This document shows positions 1 through 11,812 of a DNA stretch of 64,000 nucleotides, one piece after another; position 1 is the stretch's first letter; the number at the start of each line of letters is the position of its first letter. Position numbers and translations under genes: made by a program. Location of the stretch: positions 81,760,004-81,824,003 of the forward strand of contig OX638370.1 of assembly GCA_951812925.1 (NCBI GenBank). The letters are read 5' to 3'. The DNA is from Calliopum simillimum. Taxonomy: Eukaryota > Arthropoda > Insecta > Diptera > Lauxaniidae. The notes beneath the pieces are model-generated. The model searched no databases. It saw only the letters and a list, made by a program, of their open reading frames with translations, and was not told where the DNA came from.

Positions 1-731
1 AATAGACAATTGGACATGGCAATTATCTGCGTTACATTGTGGCCATTCAAATTAAGCGTAGTTAATTAAAGACTTTGTTACGCTGCTACTTTTCGCTTAG
101 TGTCTTTAAATTGTAAAAAAAAAAAAATTTCAATATTTTGCTAGCTCTTTTTTTGGCTTTGGATTCTGTAAATTATTTAGTAGCCGAAAAACCGAATGCA
201 AATGAGTGTAGAATCAATTACTCTTAGTGTCATGCCTATGTTAAAGTATTGCATTCTGCCATTGAAGTAGTGTCTTTGATAACAAATTTATTTATACTTT
301 TTAAATTAATAGAAAAATTGCCCTAAAATACATCAATGGGTATCATTTTTCAAAAAAAAAAAAAAATGATTGCAACAGCTGAACAAAAATTGAATTGTTA
401 ACAAAATCACCCAAAGGATAAAGGTCTAGTTGAAATACTTATTAAATTGTATTGAAAACATTTGTATAGAAAATATTTGTATAATAACACAGGTTTACAA
501 AAACAAAATGTGTTTCCTAGTGACTTTGACGTCCAAAATCCGAATCCCGGGTCCGTTTTTTTCTAGAACGTCTGAGAAAAAAGATTTCAAGGTCATATGG
601 AGGTCAAAATGGGGTTCGTGTGTCGTTTAGTGATAAATTCGCTAAAATTCTGAAACTAATTTTTAATCATTGAGGTCTTAGGTCTTAAAAAGAATATGTT
701 AGCAAAAAGGGTATCTCGGACCCAGTTTCGG
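1..731. other. non-coding AT-rich stretch
   Basis: No open frame with recognisable homology and no clear repeat ends. A-runs lie at 114-127 and 354-366. Sequence near 660-730 (TATCTCGGACCCAGTTTCGGAGATA) is the style of repetitive DNA seen elsewhere in the window. Confidence 0.5.
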
Positions 732-1073
732 AGATATAGCCATCGGAAGATCAGAATATATATCTTCTATGAAAACCGCTATAAGTTGGGAACACCTGAA
801 TGGATTTGAAAAATATTGTTTGCATATGAAAGGTAATTTGTTGCTGTTGTTATTGTTGTAGTTGTTGATTTATTTGTTGTTGTAATTGAAAAATATTTCA
901 AAAAAGCTTATATCTCGAAAACTATGAATCCAATAGAAAATATGCTCAGTTCATTTTTATAGGCTATCAAAATACCTTTCCTATGACACCAATATTTTCT
1001 AAATCCATCCAGGAGTTCCCAACTTATAGCAGTTTTCATAGAAGATATATCCGGATCATCCGATGGCTATATG
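732..1073. repeat. hairpin repeat (MITE-like), about 75-bp inverted arms
   Basis: The arm at about 732-817 (GATATAGCCATCGGAAGATC and onward to the AAGTTGGGAAC region) returns inverted at about 992-1073 (ending CCGATGGCTATATGTC). Roughly 175 bp of loop includes a TTG-rich run at 841-885. No target duplication could be decided. Confidence 0.7.
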
Positions 1074-1080
1074 TCTGTCT

Positions 1081-1117
1081 TGCTGGCTGGCTGGCAGGCT
1101 GGCTGGCTGGCTGGCTG
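1081..1117. repeat. GGCT microsatellite
   Basis: Nine or so tandem GGCT units, one changed to GGCA, seen directly. Confidence 0.9.
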
Positions 1118-1134
1118 TACGTGGAAATATTTTT

Positions 1135-3056
1135 TTACGGGAAAACTAACCATGATAATTCAATGAAATTTGGTTCATTGGCTTTGTCGTAAAAGTTATC
1201 TTGTGGGACTAAAAACGAGCGAAATCGGTCAACGGACACGCCTACCGCCCATACAAAAAATATATTCAAACTGCAACATTAGGAGTATTTTTCACAACAA
1301 TTCAACCAAAAGACACTTAAATACTACGAATTATTAGCGCAAGCTCTGAACAAAAACTGGGTGAAATCGGACAAGAGGGCGTGGCACCTCCCATATAAGC
1401 TAAAGCTTCAAAACGCTATACTGAAAGAGTTTTTTGGGATAATCCAACTAAATTTCACTCTAATACTGAAGACTATAAATGCATGCTCTGATCTAAAACA
1501 AGACGAACTCGGACAAGAGGACGTGGCACCTCCCTTATAAGCAAAAGCTTCAAAACGCTATACTGAAAACATTTTTTGAGATAATTGAACTAAATTTTAC
1601 TCAGACAATAAGAACTATAAATGCAAGCTCTGAGCAAAAACTGGGTGAACTCGGACAAAAGGGCGTGGCACCTCCCATATAAGCAAGATTTTCGAAAAAC
1701 TGCAGTGTAAGGTATTTAATGTTTGGTCAGGCCAAATCTTACACCCTTACTAGTTTTTTTTTTTTTTGAAAAAGGAATTTAAGTATATTAAAACAGTTGG
1801 CACCCCTAAAATATGAATTCAAAATCGGCATCTGCACCCTCACAAGACTTATAGTGAGCCCTTGATCATAAGACCATTTACGGTCATAAGAAAATTAGTT
1901 CAAGAAGTCTAATGAATTAACTAATGAACTCTCTCTGGGGACCTTCAGGTACCATAATCCATTTTCCATAAAATCGTATGTGGTGCCGTTTTTAAGAAAT
2001 CCAAATTCTAACGAAATTTTCCATATTAAACGAAAAAACCTAAAACTAAAACCAACAAAAAACTAGTAAGGGTGTAACCTTTGGCCTGGCCAAACATTTA
2101 ATACCCTACACTGCAGTATTTTTAAAATTTTGCTTATATAGGAGGTGCTACGCCCTCTTGTCCGAGTTCACCCAGTTTTTGCTCAGAGCTTGCATTTATA
2201 ATTCTTGGTGTCTGTGTGATATTTGGTTGGATTATCTCGAAAACATTTTAAGTATAGCGTTTTGAAACTTTTGCATATATAGGAGGTGCCACGCCTTATT
2301 GCCCGAGTTCGTCTAATTTTAGCTTAGAGCGTGCATTTATAGTCCTTAGCATTTGAGTGAAATTTAGTTGGATTATCTCAAAAAACTCTTTCAGTTTAGC
2401 ATTTTGATACTTTTGGTTACACTTACACTTATAATTCTTAGTGTGTGAGTCAAAATTCGATTATCTCAAAAAACGCTTTCTGTATAGCGTTTTGAAGCTT
2501 TTGCTTATATGGGAGGTGCCACGCCCTCTTGTCCGATTTCACCCAGTTTTTGCTCAGAGCTTGCATTTATAGTTCTTAGTGTTTGAGTAAAATTTAGTTC
2601 GACTATCTCAAAAAACGCTTTCAGTATAGCGTTTTGAAGCTTTTGCTTATATGGGAGGTGCCACGCCCTCTTGTCCGATTTCACCCAGTTTTTGTTAAGA
2701 GCTTTCATTTATAGTCCTTAGTGTCTGAGTAAAATTTAGTTTGATAACCTCAAAAACGCTTTCAGTATAGCGTTTCAAAGCTTTTGCTTATATGGGAAAT
2801 GCCACGCCCTCTTGTCTAAATTCACCCAGTTTTTCTCAGAGCTTGCGCTTACAATTCGCATCATTTATGTGTATTTTGGTTACATTGTCGTGAAAAATAC
2901 TCCTAAAGTTGCATTTTGAATATATGTTTTCAATGGGCGGTAGGTGTGTCCGTTGACCGATTTTGCTCATTTTTAATCCCATGAGCTAACGTTGACGACG
3001 GAGGCAGTGTCCAAAATTTCATTGAATTATCTTGCTCAATTTTCCCAGAAAATCGG
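1135..3056. mobile_element. foldback element with tandem-repeat arms
   Basis: Two long inverted arms flank a centre at about 1756-2050. Each arm starts with matching outer sequence (GATAATTCAATGAAATTT on both sides, inverted). A block with CGGTCAACGGACACGCC follows, then about 140-bp tandem units, each with the phrase GACAAGAGGGCGTGGCACCT: three units on the left (near 1339, 1480, 1620) and five on the right in reverse (near 2133, 2273, 2503, 2644, 2786). Each arm closes with a palindromic block TTTGGYC-N-GGCCAAA and CACCCTTACTAGTTTTTT. Arms made of tandem units are the hallmark of foldback transposons. No transposase is present. Open frames here are just the repeat units read through. Confidence 0.85.
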
Positions 3057-4799
3057 AGCAACTTTAATTTGTTCCATACAAACGTCTTATTATGCATCAT
3101 ATCTTAATTTTCCACCATAAATGTAAAATACATCTCCAAAACTACATAACTTTGGAGAATTATATTGCAGATTCGACTTTGACGGCTTAAAGGCATATAA
3201 TAAGTTTAAGTTTAAAAATATTCTCTGAAATGTACCACATTTTACATTGGGCTTATTTATTTCAAAATTAAACTTGATGGCCGGAGATCGAAATCCAAGG
3301 ATCTTTAACTTTAACAATACAAATCTGAACCAGTCAAGTACTAACGTACTTCTCAAAAAAACAATCCTTTTTCAAAAAAAAAAAAAAAAGGCTCAAAAAT
3401 CAAACTACTCAAGTACAAACACTTCACATCCATTAACTGCTTTATCCCTACCAAATAACGGTTTTCATTCCTTTTTTTACAGCTTAAATAATGTAAGTGG
3501 GAATAAATAAAAAAAATTAAATTGTTACAAAATATTTATCCACTAAATCCCCGCTGTTAGTGTTGTTATTGGGTAATTCGCCAGATAACAACAGAAATAA
3601 AAGGAAGAAAAAAATCACACACACAAAAAAATAACAAATATGGTACATGCATGTCCTTGCGCTAATGCTAAACCAGTTATGTGAGGAAGAAAAAAAAAGG
3701 GGACAACAAACAAACCGACTGACAGATTGATGGCGGACTTATGAAATAATACCGAAATCGACGGACAGACAGACAACACGCGAGGTAGACAGTGAGATGA
3801 TTTTTTGCGAGCGTATCCTTTTTTTTTTCTCGTGTGTCCTTCCAAGTGCATTAAATCCGAAAATAATTGCCTAGTTATACTACATGTTTGATGGCTTACT
3901 CGAACCGAATGTATCGTATCGTATGTGCTCTCCACTCACACACTTAACGCAGTTAATATGAATACGAAATTCAATTGACAAGCAATTGAACCATAAAAAA
4001 ATTGTCCAAACTCTGCTACAGAAAAGAATACCCGTATAAGATGAGTTGATGCAAAAGGGGAAATTCAAATGCTTCACAGGATGATGCAGAAAAAAAAATA
4101 AAAATCTTTCTCTGATGCTTGTTCAGATCAGAGCAATAAAGTTACTTTTACACCAAATTAAAAAAAAAAAGAGATTTATCAAAATTGAAAATCGTAAAAA
4201 ATAAATAAAACACGACACGCGAATGATATCATCAATAGACCAATTAGACCAAATAAAATGTAAAGAGTTTCAAAAGTGGACTGTCATTGATTTTTTTTTT
4301 TTTTTTTTTTTTTTTTGTTATGAGCTTAAAATTTTCCCTTAATTGTCATGTATCGATTAGCGTATAAAGTTCTCATGTAGATAAAAAATGCTAAACTTTT
4401 AACAGTTGCTATTGCGAAGTTTCTGTGACAAATCAAAAACTTTCAAATAAGCCTTGCAATATCGCTTTAAGAACCAAAAGCACTTAGTTCAAGTCAATAA
4501 AAATTAATTATGCTACTACCATCATATTACACATCTGAGGTGTATCATGTTTGAGCAAACTTTTGTAGGATATTACGAGGAATATTTTTGTAGAAAACTT
4601 TAACACTCTACATCCCACTCATATGGGTTATTTTAATCCTTTTCTTAAAAAGGTGCAAAAATTACATCTTAAACTGGGTAATATGGTAAACTAGACCGTG
4701 AACTCTCCTTTTATTCAAATAAAATAAAGGACACCTTATTGAGTTCACACAATAATTTAAACTTCATTTAAATATGTGTAATATGGTGTCTGTATATAC
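3057..4799. other. non-coding stretch
   Basis: Only chance open frames without homology. There are poly(A) tracts near 3368-3392 and a run of about 26 T at 4291-4316. I see no repeat ends and no gene. Confidence 0.5.
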
Positions 4800-5012
4800 T
4801 AGTGCTCGGCACGGTCCGTGTTTTTTTTCGTGGCCCGCGGGCCTGCACTCTTCGACGACGGGCTCGGCCCTTGAAATCGAATTTTGTGCGGGCTCGGGCC
4901 TAACAACAAAAGACCGAAAATAAGAGGCCCATAAGGGCCCGTAAATTACAGGAAGGTTGAGATAAACTTGGAAGATACTCTGTTCTTTCAAAAAAATATG
5001 TAAAATAATGTA

Positions 5013-6242
5013 AAGGGTGTTTTTTTTACAGGTTTGTTTTTCGAATAGAGATAAAACTGGCATTTTGTGGTCAAATCTGGCAATTTAATGTCATTTATGT
5101 TCAGTTTGGTTTGCCATTTCATCATGAACAGGTTGACAAAAGAACAACGCTTGCAAATCGTGCAAATTTATTTCAAAAATAATGGTTCAGTTCGCGAAGT
5201 TTACCGCAAGCTCCGTCCATTTTATGGTCGACATAATCGTCCATCAGAGCAATTAATTCGGTTAACCATGGATCGTTTTCACACTACGTTTACTCTATGT
5301 GATAATACGCATCCGCAGAGACGTCGAACAGTGCGCACCGAAGAAACAATTGCCGCTGTAGAGCAAAATGTTGAAGAAGACCCGAATGAATCGATTCGCC
5401 ACCGTGCACAGCAATTGGAGCTTTGTCCATCAACTTTATGGAAGATTTTGCGCAAAGATCTTGGCTTGCGACCTTACAAGATCCAGCTTGTGCAAGAATT
5501 AAAGCCGCGAGACCATGCAATGCGTCGTGATTTTGGTGTATGGGCCGAAAATGAGATTGATCTCGATGCTGATTTTCATCGCAAAATTTTTGGTTGAATG
5601 GCTACGTCAACAAGCAAAATTGCCGCATTTGGAGTGAAGAGAATCCACATGAGACCCTTGAGACGCCATTACATCCACAAAAACTGACTGTTTCGTGTGC
5701 TCTATGGGCTGGTGGAGTCATTGGGCCATACTTCTTCCGAAATAATGCTGGAGAGTCAGTTACCGTTAATGGAGACCGGTATAGAGCCATGATAACCGAC
5801 TATTTCGTTCCCGAATTGGATGGCATGAATGTGGATGAGTTGTGGTTCCAACAAGACAGCGCTACATGCCACACAGCGCACGTCACAATCGATTTATTGA
5901 AGGAAACATTCGATGAGCGCATAATTTCGCGGAATGGACCTGTCAATTGGCCACCAAGATCGTGTGATTTGACACAAACCAGAAACGTTAGGGGACTTGG
6001 AAGCCAACATTCGTGGCGTTATTGCCGACATACGGCCCCATATGCTCGAAAAAGTGGTTGAAAATTGGACCTGTAGAATTGGCTTTATTCGAGCCAGCCG
6101 CGGCGGCCACATGCCCGAAATCATATTAAAACATTAATGGCATAAAATTCTCCTTGCAATAAAGCCAAATTGATGGACATTAAAATGATTTTCTTGTGTT
6201 TTATTTCAATTCGAAGTTCTATACCTCTAAAAAAACACCCTT
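5013..6242 (+). mobile_element. IS630/Tc1-mariner-type transposon nested in the hAT-like element
   Basis: Inverted ends AAGGGTGTTTTTTTTACAGG (left) and the reverse complement of AAGGGTGTTTTTTTAGAGG (right), with TA duplicated at 5011-5012 and 6243-6244. The paralogous copy at 45574-46085 has a single TA at the same place, so this is a true insertion. The element is 1230 bp, the size expected for the superfamily. Its transposase gene is broken (separate entry). Confidence 0.93.
5124..6137 (+). pseudogene. broken transposase of the IS630/mariner-type element
   Basis: The N-terminal part (5124-5597, starting MNRLTKEQRLQIVQIYFKN) carries a helix-turn-helix of the DUF4817 kind and a second helix-turn-helix (STLWKILRKDLGL). 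The reading frame then ends at TGA and resumes in another frame at 5594 (NGYVNKQNCRIWSEENP). The short segment normally joining them, with the first catalytic Asp, is missing. The second catalytic region WFQQDSATCHTA is present near 5850-5880. Just after PPRSCDLT a further deletion and frameshift remove the conserved segment that normally follows. The tail VENWTCR...RASRGGHMPEI ends with TAA at 6135. With a catalytic residue lost the product cannot be active; the copy could move only by help from elsewhere. Confidence 0.9.
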
Positions 6243-6583
6243 TATAAACGTGGGGCTAAGAATCACAATGAAGTAAGTCAAGTCAAACAAATCGTTTGAT
6301 AAGATTCGATAAAAAATCTCAAATAAGCACTTCATGTATGTTTGTTTTTTCAGCATTTGAAAATCATTGATTTAGCTTCATCAATACGTATAAGTTGCAA
6401 TTTTTTTAAATCATAAAAAAAGTGTGAATATGTAATAATATGGTATTATCGGGCCGGGCTCCGGCCTCGACAAAAAATATACGTGAGAGCCCGGGCTTTT
6501 TTTCAAGTGCTGGTTTCGTGTTCGTGTCGGGCCTCAAAAATTAGGCACATGCCCAGCTCTAGTATGTACCACATAAATATTTG

Positions 6584-6952
6584 GGCCTTAGGAAATAAAA
6601 CCCAAAAAATAAAATGGCGTAATAACGCTCAAAACAAAAACGAAATAACGCCCAAATTATTTTCATATAAATTTGGACAATAATCATCTTGGAAATAACG
6701 CCCAAAATTTATTTGTATGAAAATTATATTAGCGCTATTTCGTCTTTTTATTTCAAACGAAATAACGCCTAAAGAAAAAACAAAATAAAGCCCAAATTTC
6801 GGGCGTTATTTCCAAAATGATTATCGCCCAAATTTATATGAAAATATTTTGGGCGTTATTTCGTTTTTGTTTTTGGGCGTTATTTCCTATTTGTTTTGGG
6901 CGTTATTACGTCATTTTATTTTTTTGGCGTTATTTCGTTTTTTTTTTTGGGC
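6584..6952. mobile_element. Mutator-like palindromic element, copy A
   Basis: The body is built of short units GGGCGTTATTTCG, in one orientation in the right half and inverted in the left half, around a centre near 6750. Ends GGCCTTAGGAAATAA and TTTTTTTTTGGGC. Flanks AAATATTTG (6575-6583) and CAATATTTG (6953-6961) match at 8 of 9 positions. Two other copies have perfect 9-bp duplications, supporting Mutator-type insertion. No protein-coding content. Confidence 0.82.
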
Positions 6953-8974
6953 CAATATTTGCTATAAAATTATATTACTAGTCGCTAAACACTGAAAAGT
7001 GGAAATATCATCGCGAAAGCCACAAAACCGTCGAAACTAATGAAGATTTCGTCGGTTTAAGCTAAAAAAAGTTATATACACGGCAGTGGAATGGAGCGTT
7101 CGATCCGAACTTGCGTTCTCAGTCGAAATTCTTGTAGATAGTTTTCCTTTGGGATTTTCTGAACACTATGGAATTAAGTTATTGTAAAATAATCTGCTGG
7201 GCCGTTTTTGAAAACTCTCATTTTGAGATATCCTAGCCTTTAAGTGCAACAAACACTGTTTTTTTAGCTATTTTTGAAGATTTTTCTGTTGGTTTTCTTT
7301 TATTTTTTGAATAAAATTAGAATATAAACTAAAAATTTCAAATTATTATAATAAGAAAAAAATTTTTAACCTTTTAATCCTTTTTCAAAGTGTTCATTTG
7401 GTCAAGCTTTTCCATTAAATCCGTTGCAGTCAGTTAAAAAACATGGCTTGAACAACGAAATGGTTGTTACGAAGAACTAAAGTTATGAAATTATCATGTC
7501 GCATTACCTCCCACTCAGTATACTGTTCCAAATGTTAGTTTGGATGGGCGATTTGTATGCCCAACCATAACGTGCACCATAATTCTTTGAGTTTTTCCTT
7601 AATTTATCTATAACCAAGATTTTCACTGACAAACGTCGATATCGACTTATAAAATGTTGACCAGACTGTGCATTATATTGTTGGATCTAGGCCCACCGAT
7701 GTCAAATTACTTAACACATGCCCGCAAAACTCGGTGCCCTTTCAAATCGTCAAAAGTAGCAGATTATCATAAGTTAGAGTGTAAATCTATCACCTGGAAA
7801 AATAAATCCACGATACTGGAAATCGAAAGCGCTCACTTATAACCAATGAAAGAATTTTATTAAGACTCCGTAACATATGAAATTTGCTTATTCGCTATAT
7901 GTTGACATCAATTTTATATATGATTAAAAACCCTATCGCATTTTCCACTTATTTTATGTGAAAATTGTTATTTGTACAATGAAGTTAATAGTTGTACCAA
8001 GACCAGATTTAATCATTTGGAAAAAAACACTTAATTGCCCTCATTGACAAAACAAGAATCAGCCACCCTTCATAAATTTTCCCACCCCTGCTAAAACTGC
8101 GCGAGTATCGTTTTGTTTTCATCCCTCTTGTTTTCAGAATACAAAACGTATTAAGTGTTTTAAAGCTATTTACAAATTAAGTCTTATTTTAGATACCGAA
8201 ACCAAGACCCTTCGATATATGTGCGTTTGCATACACCCAGCAGGTATATCTGATGATTGTCATTTAGGGCATTTCGGAATAATATACTTGCAGGAAATGT
8301 CATCAGCATGACAGTGTTCTACGTGGCATATTAACAATACGCATTATACCTTTTATTGCTACCCGTGCACTCACTCATTTTCATTTATATGCAAATTTTG
8401 TAAAAATTTCGTTCGAGTATCTCAACAGCACGCTTTTCAATTGTACTTAATTCCGTACTTAACGATTGTTAATATTTATTTTTATTATAATTTTTATTTA
8501 AAACGGTGGCCACGGCTTACGTACGTTAACTTGACGTTTTAATTACCTACCAATCTCTTGTTGCAACCTTGCAATAATGTGTTGCAATTAAAATGAATTA
8601 AGTTGCTTTCGATTAAGGTAATTATTTTTCTTTATTTGTAATATCTATTTCCTCACCATATTTTCAAATTATTGAAAAATTTTACACATTGTAGAGCTCG
8701 ATTCCGGCATTTTTGACGTCGTAATGAAAAAAAACAAACTTTATGACGTCATGCTAGTAATCGACATTGAGCGACCTCTAAATGGTCTTCAAAAAATCTG
8801 AAAAAATTCTTAGCTCACGTTCTAGACACAGTACTTTAGATCTTTAGGGATAATTACAGAATTTCCACAAAAAATTTCTTTAGTCAGTCTGGTACAGAGG
8901 TGAGTTCGTTTAAAAATTCACTTTGTTGTTCCTGAACAAAAAAAAAGTACTTCCTAAAGTTTTTTTCGACTATA
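6953..8974. other. non-coding stretch
   Basis: No supported gene. Small inverted motif GACGTC...GACGTC near 8716-8752. The open frame at 7654-7842 has no recognisable homology. Confidence 0.5.
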
Positions 8975-9972
8975 CAGTCGACGTCCAATAATACGAATTA
9001 TATAATGTCAGGCCTATTCGTAAAATCGAAAAATTCGTATTATCGCAACGAAATTTTGGTCCTTTTTTCTTTTATATTGAGACATATCGTCGGTTTAGAG
9101 ATAAAACTCATTAACTCGAATATATGTTTTGAGAGAAAAACATCAGTTTAGGAAAAAATTTTTATGAAAAATAGGAAATTTATGAATTTTTTTTCTGAGT
9201 AATATGGTACGGAAACGGAAAACACCATTAGGGTATTTCTTAAAACGTGTAAAAGCCTCGAAAGCTCGTAAAACTGACAAAGTTCGTATTATTTTGACAA
9301 CAATTACGAATTTACGTGATTTTTGAGGCATTTACACATTTTAAGGAATATCCTCAATATTTTGATAAAAAACAAAAAAATTTTTGATGGATAAAATATG
9401 GAAACTGAGCTAAACATACTACACTGTTAAGCTCAATTTCCAAAAAAAAAACTTAATGAGTTTTGCCACTATAAGAAGAAATTTAAAGTAAAACACGCCA
9501 ATTTTACCAGTTAAAAAAGCATGATGTGACCGATTTGGCTAAAATTTGGCATTGTTGTATTACCGATGCGCGAGGCGCGAGGATTTTGCTCTGGTATTTC
9601 TTGTCAAAAACCAAGGTCGCATAATTGATTTTGGTGATTTTTGTAAATTTCTTAGAAAGACTTCTTTTCAAAAACTCAAACTTTTTTATCAGATTTTTCG
9701 AAACGTTTTATAATTTTTCTCCAAATATTAGAATAAAAGCATTTCAAAACGTTCTTAAAATTCTGAAAAATTTCCCACGTATTCTTTTATGCATTCTAGG
9801 CATTTAATGCTTAGCAAAAGAGCAAAGCCTACTAAGAAAAAAATCTCATTCGCATTATCGAACCGTAAAATTTACCGCTGTTCGTATTATAGAATCACGT
9901 GTGGAAGAAATATTGCATTCGTATCATTGGACATTCGTAATACGGAGCATTCGTATTACTGGACGTCGACTG
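8975..9972. mobile_element. pogo/Tigger-like non-autonomous DNA transposon
   Basis: Left end CAGTCGACGTCCAATAATAC and right end, inverted, CAGTCGACGTCCAGTAATAC, flanked by TA at 8973-8974 and 9973-9974. CAGT termini with TA duplication are typical of the pogo branch of Tc1/mariner. Within about 100 bp of each end the words TTCGTATTA and TTCGTAAAATCG recur, as expected for transposase-binding sites. The 998-bp element has no recognisable transposase. It contains a separate 125-bp palindrome (9230-9354). Confidence 0.82.
9230..9354. repeat. 125-bp palindromic repeat, copy 1
   Basis: Begins AGGGTATTTCTTAAAACGTG and ends with the approximate inverse, ACATTTTAAGGAATATCCT. A second copy in different surroundings is at 49096-49230, so this is a mobile or dispersed unit inserted in the pogo-like element. 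It contains GCCTCGAAAGCTCGTAAAAC, conserved in both copies. Confidence 0.72.
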
Positions 9973-10280
9973 TATTTTGAAATTTTCATATCTATTGCAT
10001 TTTCATTTAACTATGTTGAACGTTTTTGCAAGAAAAAAAAAAAAAATGCTAGAGTGTAAATAAAAGAGTAAAAAAGGCAAAAATATCTGTCCCTTTCCCA
10101 ATGTCGTTAGTGTCTCTTTCCAATTAGTTTGGAAAAAGTTTTTTTGTGATATTTGACGCACCAATGGTCTGTTCTTAAAAAGAATTGAAATTTCATGTCC
10201 CTCAAGTTTCAATGTTTTATTTTTTCATTATGTACCAAGCAGAAAACTTTCAGCTGCGTAATAATGATTCTAACTACATA

Positions 10281-10543
10281 TCGTCGGGTTAAAACTACAA
10301 CTAGACATCTACATACATTATTGATGTTTCGAGAAAAACGCTTTTTAAGTTTTTTGAAATAGAATTTTTATATGATATTTTGAAGGTTTAAACTTTTTGC
10401 TATTTGAATAAACTCGGATATGGACTACATTTCAAAAAACCGATTGAATAGGAACGTAGAGTTTTATTTTCGTCATATTTCTGTATACTTAACTCATAAA
10501 ATTCAAAAATTGTAGATATCTAGTTGTAGTTTTAATCCGACGA
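10281..10543. mobile_element. 263-bp MITE with TA target duplication
   Basis: Left end TCGTCGGGTTAAAACTACAA and right end AGTTTTAATCCGACGA are inverted repeats (about 33 bp, few mismatches), flanked by TA at 10279-10280 and 10544-10545. Consistent with a Tc1/mariner-derived MITE. No coding content. Confidence 0.85.
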
Positions 10544-10983
10544 TATATGGTTTCAGTGAATGGTCATTTGTTCTTTTAAAACTAAAAAATTATCATGATT
10601 TGATCAAGCAAAATAAAGCAAAAGCATCATCCCTGTTGAATTAAAATGCTCACGAAGCTTCAAACAAACCAAGTACGTGACATTTTTGTGGCATTGGGAT
10701 ATGTTTTATAATGCGACCAGCAATAGTACTAAAACTATGCCGTTTTACCACAACAGGCCAGAATTTTGCGACATGTCATTACTGTCCCTGTCATTACTGT
10801 CCCTGTCGTTACTGCCTCCTAAAACGAGAAAACTACAAAAGTGGCGTTGAAGTAGTGTACCTACGGGTGATTCTTCAAAAAATTTACCATTCAATGTCCC
10901 GGGGCTCAAAACGATGTTTAAATTCTAAAATTGATATTTTAATATTTATTACATATACTCAACAAGAGCTTCTATACGAATAG

Positions 10984-11640
10984 TACAATCATTTGGCAGT
11001 TTTACCTGGAAAGTTTTGCGGGATTTTTGCAATAGGGAATTGAACGTTCTACAAAATGCGAGAAAATATTTTTTCTAGAACTAACCGTTTTGGAGATTCT
11101 TTAAAAAAACGGTTTTTTTCGAAATTTCAGGTTTGTTTAAAAAATATCTCCTTAACTATAGGTCATCTGAAAAAAAGGTCATATGTAGATTGTAGTGCAA
11201 GTAATTTTCTATAAACAAATATTTTTACTTTAAAAGTGTGACTTACCGTTCATGAGTTATCGTAATTTTAAGCTCAACACATCACTGTGCCTATTCATAA
11301 GCGGCATGCACAATTTACTAATTTTTTTTCAAATTTTGAACTAGGATATCTCCTGAGTTATAAGTCGTGCGAAAACAATTGTAGGGAAATTTTTATAGAA
11401 AATTTTATAAGCTAAAATATTGCGCCACAATATTTTCTATAAATGTAACCGTTAAAGAGATATTTGTAAAAAACTGATTTTGGACGCCATTTTTCCAATA
11501 TGGCGGCGCGAGTGAACACGATTCGAGGTAGCAAAGTTGAAATTCTGAAAGAGCACATCGAAATCCATAAAATAACTCATTTGCAAAAATCCCGCAAAAC
11601 TTTCCAGGTAACATCATTTCATTCTCCCAAATGATTATAC
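10984..11640. mobile_element. inverted-repeat element, full copy of a dispersed family
   Basis: Both ends carry AATCATTTGG and, inside it, TTACCTGGAAAGTTTTGCGG in inverted orientation, near 11006-11025 and 11590-11612. TA is present at both outer edges. Internal pieces (for example CTACCTCGAATCGTGTTC on the minus strand near 11520) recur at about 34540-34650 and 47885-48060. No transposase seen; the frame at 11405-11617 is repeat sequence. Confidence 0.75.
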
Positions 11641-11812
11641 TAGAATAGCTTAAAAAAAAAATAACTTTTAATATTTTACTATGAAATTATAACACAAAAT
11701 GTTTAAAAAGTCATTCTCCGTCCTGCCCCAAACCGCTTCTTAGTGCACTTAATATGCCCGTTTCGTATATTATGTTATTTAAAAAAAAAAAACTTATTCG
11801 ACATTGTTTATA

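Larger units (their letters stand above)
4800..6561. mobile_element. hAT-like non-autonomous element, copy 1 (interrupted)
   Basis: Starts TAGTGCTCGGCACGG and ends ATGCCCAGCTCTA, so the ends are imperfect inverted repeats. It is flanked by an 8-bp target duplication, GTATATAC at 4792-4799 and GTATGTAC at 6562-6569 (7 of 8 match). Eight-base duplications and TAG...CTA ends point to the hAT superfamily. The ends are GC-rich with repeated GGCCCG words, in contrast to AT-rich flanks. A second, uninterrupted copy is at 45574-46085; comparison shows that 5013-6242 is a later insertion. Confidence 0.88.

Noticed and set aside
2505..2708. 67-codon frame with repeated NWVKSD/EQKLGEIGQEGVAPP
   Set aside because: It is a read-through of two foldback tandem units; the period equals the repeat period.
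8709..8756. GACGTC-containing inverted words as a regulatory site
   Set aside because: Too short and imperfect; no other evidence.
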